Origin: Lentisphaerota bacterium
GTDB lineage: Bacteria; Verrucomicrobiota; Kiritimatiellia; RFP12; UBA1067
Length of the DNA: 7,888 bases
Assembly: GCA_015061765.1 (NCBI GenBank)
Contig: SUVZ01000164.1
Location: 1 to 7,888, forward strand
Direction of reading: 5' to 3'
Shown here one piece after another: positions 5,222 to 7,888 of this stretch; the first letter of the stretch is position 1; each line of letters opens with the position of its first letter. The position numbers and the translations under genes are program-made. A model generated the notes under the pieces. It was given only the letters and a program-made list of their open reading frames with translations. It searched no databases and was not told the DNA's origin.

Positions 5222-7679
5222 ACTTTGCGGCACTCCTTCCCGCTATTTCAGAATCACGCGACACCCAGTCCACGAGATCGTAAACCTTCACGACATTGCC
5301 TCCGGCGAAAACGCCGGGCATGGAAGTAGCCATGGAGGCGTCAACCTTCGGACCGCGCGTCTTGGGATCGATCTCAACACCGGCAGCCTTCGACAGCTCG
5401 TTCTCGGGGATGAGTCCGCACGAGAGAAGAAGCGTGTCACAGTCAAAATGCCGTTCCGTGCCGGGGATCGGCTTGAGGTTGTCGTCAACCTTGCTCACCT
5501 TGACCCCGGTCACGTGTTCGCCACCTTCGACATCAGTCACCGTGTGGCTGAGGAGAAGCGGAATGTCATAGTCGTTGAGACACTGCACAACATTTCGCAT
5601 GAGACCCGAACTCTTCTTCATGATCTCGATGCACGCCAGCACCTTCGCCCCCTGGAAAGTAAGGCGGCGGGCCATGATGAGACCAATGTCGCCTGAACCG
5701 AGAATCACGACCCGCTTGCCGGGCATGATGCCGTCCATGTTGACGAGCCTCTGCACGGTGCCGGCCGTGTACACACCCGCCGGACGCGTGCCCGGCGTCA
5801 TCAACGCACCACGCGGACGCTCACGGCAGCCCATTGCGAGCACAACGGCCTTTGTCCTGATCTCCTGGAGCCCATCGCGTCTGCTCATCGTCGTGACGGT
5901 GATGGGCTTGCCCTCGCCATTGCCCTTGAACTCCACAACCATCGTGCCGCAACGCACGGGAATCGCAAGTTCCGCGGCCTTGTCGACGAAACGCTTGGCG
6001 TATTCAGGGCCGGTGAGTTCCTCCTTGAAGCGGTGCAGGCCGAAGCCGTTGTGGATGCACTGCTGCAGAATGCCGCCCGCCGCATCGTCGCGTTCAAGCA
6101 CAAGCACCTTCTCCGCGCCCGCCTCCTTCGCGGCGCATGCGGCAGCAAGACCCGCCGGACCCGCACCGATCACGGTCACGTCCCACACCGCGCCCGCCTG
6201 ATCCATCTCCTGCGCATCGCGGAGTTTGAGCGCTTCGGGCACCTTGTTGCGGCTCGCCAGAAACGCATCTGGCGGCAGACCAAGTTCTTCGCCGAGAAGT
6301 TCGATGAGACGCGGTGTGCAGAAACCGCCCTGGCAGCGGCCCATGCCGCTGCGCGTCCTGCGCTTGATTCCGTCAAGCGTACGCGCACCGACACGCGCAC
6401 GGATTGCGGCGCGTATTTCACCCTCGGTGATCTCCTCGCAACGGCAGATCACGCGGCCGAACGCCGGCTCTTTCTGAATCAATTCCGCAAGCTCTCGCTT
6501 CGACATCTCGCGCGTCACGGGCCAATCGGAAACATCGTGCGAAATCTCCGTGGCCGCCTTCTTCGAGACGCATGCACCGTCCGTCATTGTTGAGTTGAGC
6601 TTGTCCACGACAAGTCCGGCAAGATATTCGCCAAGCGCAGGCGCAGAGGTCAAGCCAGGCGACTCCACGCCGACGGCATTGAAGAAGCCGGGGGCATCCG
6701 GCGCCTCTCCCAGGATGAAGTCGCCGACAGTCGTCTCGTGAGCACGAAGTCCGGAGAACTCGGTTATGACCTTGGCGAGAGGAAGTCCGGGCCATGTTCG
6801 GCGCGCACCCTCCTTCACCTTCTCAAGCCCCTCATACGTCGTGGCCTTGTCGTCCTTCAGAGGGATGTCCTCGGCCGTCGGGCCGACAATGACGGTGCCG
6901 TCAACCGTTGGAGACACAAGAATTCCCTTGCCCATCCTGGAGGGGACCTGGAACATCGTCGCCGTGAAGCTGTGTTCCTCATCGCGGTCGAGCATGAGAT
7001 ATTCGCCGCGGCGCGCCTGAATGCTGTATTTGACGGACGAGACGAGATTGTTCAGCTCGTCCGAATGCACGCCGGCACAATTAACTACGCAGGAGGCCGA
7101 AAAGACACGTCCGTCGGCACACTTGACGCGCCATCCGCCGCCGGAGGCGGGCTCAAGTCCCACGACCTTCGCGTCAAACGTGAAACGCACTCCATTCGCC
7201 GCCGCATTCTCGGCCGCGCGGAACGCCAGCTGGTACGGACAGCATATGCCGCCGGTCGGCGCCCACAGCGCAGCCACCGCCTCATGCGATACGTTCGGTT
7301 CGCGCGCGCGCAACTCGTCCTGTCCGATGATCTCGACGGGCACACCGTTCTCTCCGGCGCGGATCTTGAGATCCTCCAGCGACTTGCACTCCTCCTCAGA
7401 GAATGCAAGGACGAGCGAGCCGTTCCGCTTGAACGGCACCTTCAGTTCCTTGCACACGTTCTCGAACATCCGGTTTCCGAGAACATTGAACTTCGCCTTG
7501 TTCGTTCCGGGCTTGGCGTCAAACCCAGCGTGCACTATCGCGGAGTTGGCCTTGGACGCACCTTCCGCGACATCTCCGCCCGCTTCAAGGAGAAGAGTAC
7601 GGAGATTGTATCTGCTGAGTTCGCGCGCGGTAAGACACCCCACCACGCCGCCACCAATGACAATCACATCATGCTGCAT
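5202..7679 (-). CDS. Fused GlpA-like FAD dehydrogenase / BFD [2Fe-2S] / NAD(FAD) oxidoreductase
   Basis: This 825-residue protein combines two enzymes usually made from separate genes. Module 1 (1 to about 385) is a DAO-fold dehydrogenase of the GlpA/LhgO type: FAD site GGGVVG (9-14), SKANSAIVHAGFDAKPGT (42-59), and GVESPGLTSAPALGEYLAG (337-355). Module 2 (about 405-470) is a BFD-like [2Fe-2S] domain with C412, C414, C449 and C454 (C-x-C-x34-C-x4-C). Module 3 (about 498-825) is a pyridine-nucleotide-dependent FAD oxidoreductase: FAD site GAGPAG (505-510), GGILQQCIHNGFGLH (535-549), MGCRERPRGAL (616-626), NAD(P) site GSGDIG (661-666), and GVFAGGNV (789-796). No CxxC redox disulfide is visible. 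It probably oxidises glycerol-3-phosphate or a similar 2-hydroxy compound, sending electrons FAD to Fe-S to FAD/NAD(P). The ATG at 7679 sits three residues before the Rossmann strand; upstream GTG at 7736 adds non-family sequence. No strong ribosome site is seen. Domain calls are firm; the substrate is uncertain. Confidence 0.93.
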   Translation of the reverse strand: MQHDVIVIGGGVVGCLTARELSRYNLRTLLLEAGGDVAEGASKANSAIVHAGFDAKPGTNKAKFNVLGNRMFENVCKELKVPFKRNGSLVLAFSEEECKSLEDLKIRAGENGVPVEIIGQDELRAREPNVSHEAVAALWAPTGGICCPYQLAFRAAENAAANGVRFTFDAKVVGLEPASGGGWRVKCADGRVFSASCVVNCAGVHSDELNNLVSSVKYSIQARRGEYLMLDRDEEHSFTATMFQVPSRMGKGILVSPTVDGTVIVGPTAEDIPLKDDKATTYEGLEKVKEGARRTWPGLPLAKVITEFSGLRAHETTVGDFILGEAPDAPGFFNAVGVESPGLTSAPALGEYLAGLVVDKLNSTMTDGACVSKKAATEISHDVSDWPVTREMSKRELAELIQKEPAFGRVICRCEEITEGEIRAAIRARVGARTLDGIKRRTRSGMGRCQGGFCTPRLIELLGEELGLPPDAFLASRNKVPEALKLRDAQEMDQAGAVWDVTVIGAGPAGLAAACAAKEAGAEKVLVLERDDAAGGILQQCIHNGFGLHRFKEELTGPEYAKRFVDKAAELAIPVRCGTMVVEFKGNGEGKPITVTTMSRRDGLQEIRTKAVVLAMGCRERPRGALMTPGTRPAGVYTAGTVQRLVNMDGIMPGKRVVILGSGDIGLIMARRLTFQGAKVLACIEIMKKSSGLMRNVVQCLNDYDIPLLLSHTVTDVEGGEHVTGVKVSKVDDNLKPIPGTERHFDCDTLLLSCGLIPENELSKAAGVEIDPKTRGPKVDASMATSMPGVFAGGNVVKVYDLVDWVSRDSEIAGRSAAKYALDMH
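5233..5238 (-). promoter_or_regulatory. Ribosome binding site deciding the DUF1667 start
   Basis: AAGGAG lies 11 bases before the ATG at 5221, inside the coding sequence of the fused flavoprotein. Its last G is the first base of the competing GTG start at 5233, so this site can serve only the ATG. Confidence 0.6.
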
Positions 7680-7888
7680 AGAAATACACTTTGTTTCTTT
7701 ACTGGAAAAAGATTCGCTAATGATACCATTATCCACCCTTCAATGCAACTTCCACCAAGTGCTGGCAGAAATTCCAAATAGTCCCCCGCGTCTCACTCCT
7801 GATGAAATTTTCGGTCTATCCCACCTGGCTCATAATGATAATTTGCGATATGGCCCGCGTTTTAGACAATAGCAAGCCTTCCGACAGG
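7680..7888. other. Unassigned right-edge region upstream of the flavoprotein gene
   Basis: About 210 bases, more AT-rich than the coding regions, with no recognisable gene, hairpin, repeat or RNA. Two short open stretches reach the right edge and cannot be judged: a 23-codon minus-strand tail ending in TAG at 7816-7818, which could be the end of an upstream gene, and a plus-strand frame from ATG at 7835, which could be the start of a divergent gene. Neither has a convincing ribosome site or family signature. Confidence 0.4.
7728..7758 (-). promoter_or_regulatory. Possible promoter upstream of the flavoprotein gene
   Basis: On the minus strand, GATAAT (7728-7733) is preceded at 19 bases by TTGGTG (7753-7758), a loose -10/-35 pair. 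Transcription would begin near 7721, leaving a leader of about 42 bases before the ATG at 7679. The spacer is longer than ideal and the -35 has two mismatches. This is a candidate for the promoter of the five-gene row. Confidence 0.3.

Noticed and set aside
6738..7781. Long plus-strand open frame opposite the flavoprotein
   Set aside because: Its translation has no recognisable motif, and the minus strand encodes conserved FAD and dehydrogenase motifs over the same bases.
7835..7888. Possible start of a divergent plus-strand gene
   Set aside because: Only 18 codons are visible before the edge, with no clear ribosome site or family match.

Overview
The window is a bacterial chromosomal stretch of moderately high GC (about 55-60% in most genes, by hand-counted samples). 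All six recognisable genes are on the minus strand, so transcription runs from right to left. No rRNA, tRNA, CRISPR array, insertion sequence or prophage gene was seen. The redox genes (two flavin modules with a [2Fe-2S] domain, a DUF1667 iron-sulfur protein, a ferredoxin-nitroreductase fusion) suggest an anaerobe or facultative anaerobe. The lineage cannot be fixed from the sequence; a host-associated member of the Verrucomicrobiota/PVC group is only a guess.

Right to left, in order of transcription: (1) about 210 bases with no assignable gene (7680-7888), holding a possible promoter. (2) An 825-residue flavoprotein (5202-7679) that joins a GlpA/LhgO-type FAD dehydrogenase, a BFD-like [2Fe-2S] domain and a pyridine-nucleotide-dependent FAD oxidoreductase. 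(3) A DUF1667 CXXC protein (4880-5221) overlapping it by 20 bases. (4) An RhlE-type DEAD-box RNA helicase (3526-4842) 37 bases further on. (5) An acyltransferase-3 membrane protein (2408-3511) 14 bases after the helicase, with visibly lower GC. (6) A [4Fe-4S] ferredoxin-nitroreductase fusion (1509-2345). (7) A CPA2-type cation/proton antiporter (1-1454) that runs off the left edge and has its own extended -10 promoter.

The clearest functional unit is (2)+(3). The GlpA-like dehydrogenase, its NAD(FAD) oxidoreductase partner and DUF1667 are commonly three neighbouring genes in anaerobe glycerol operons. Here the first two are one polypeptide, translationally overlapped with the third. It probably oxidises glycerol-3-phosphate or a related 2-hydroxy acid and passes electrons from one flavin through Fe-S to a second flavin and NAD(P). 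The close spacing of genes 2-5 suggests co-transcription, but the helicase and acyltransferase have no obvious biochemical link to the redox pair. I found no convincing wholly new system; the fused flavoprotein is the item most worth following.
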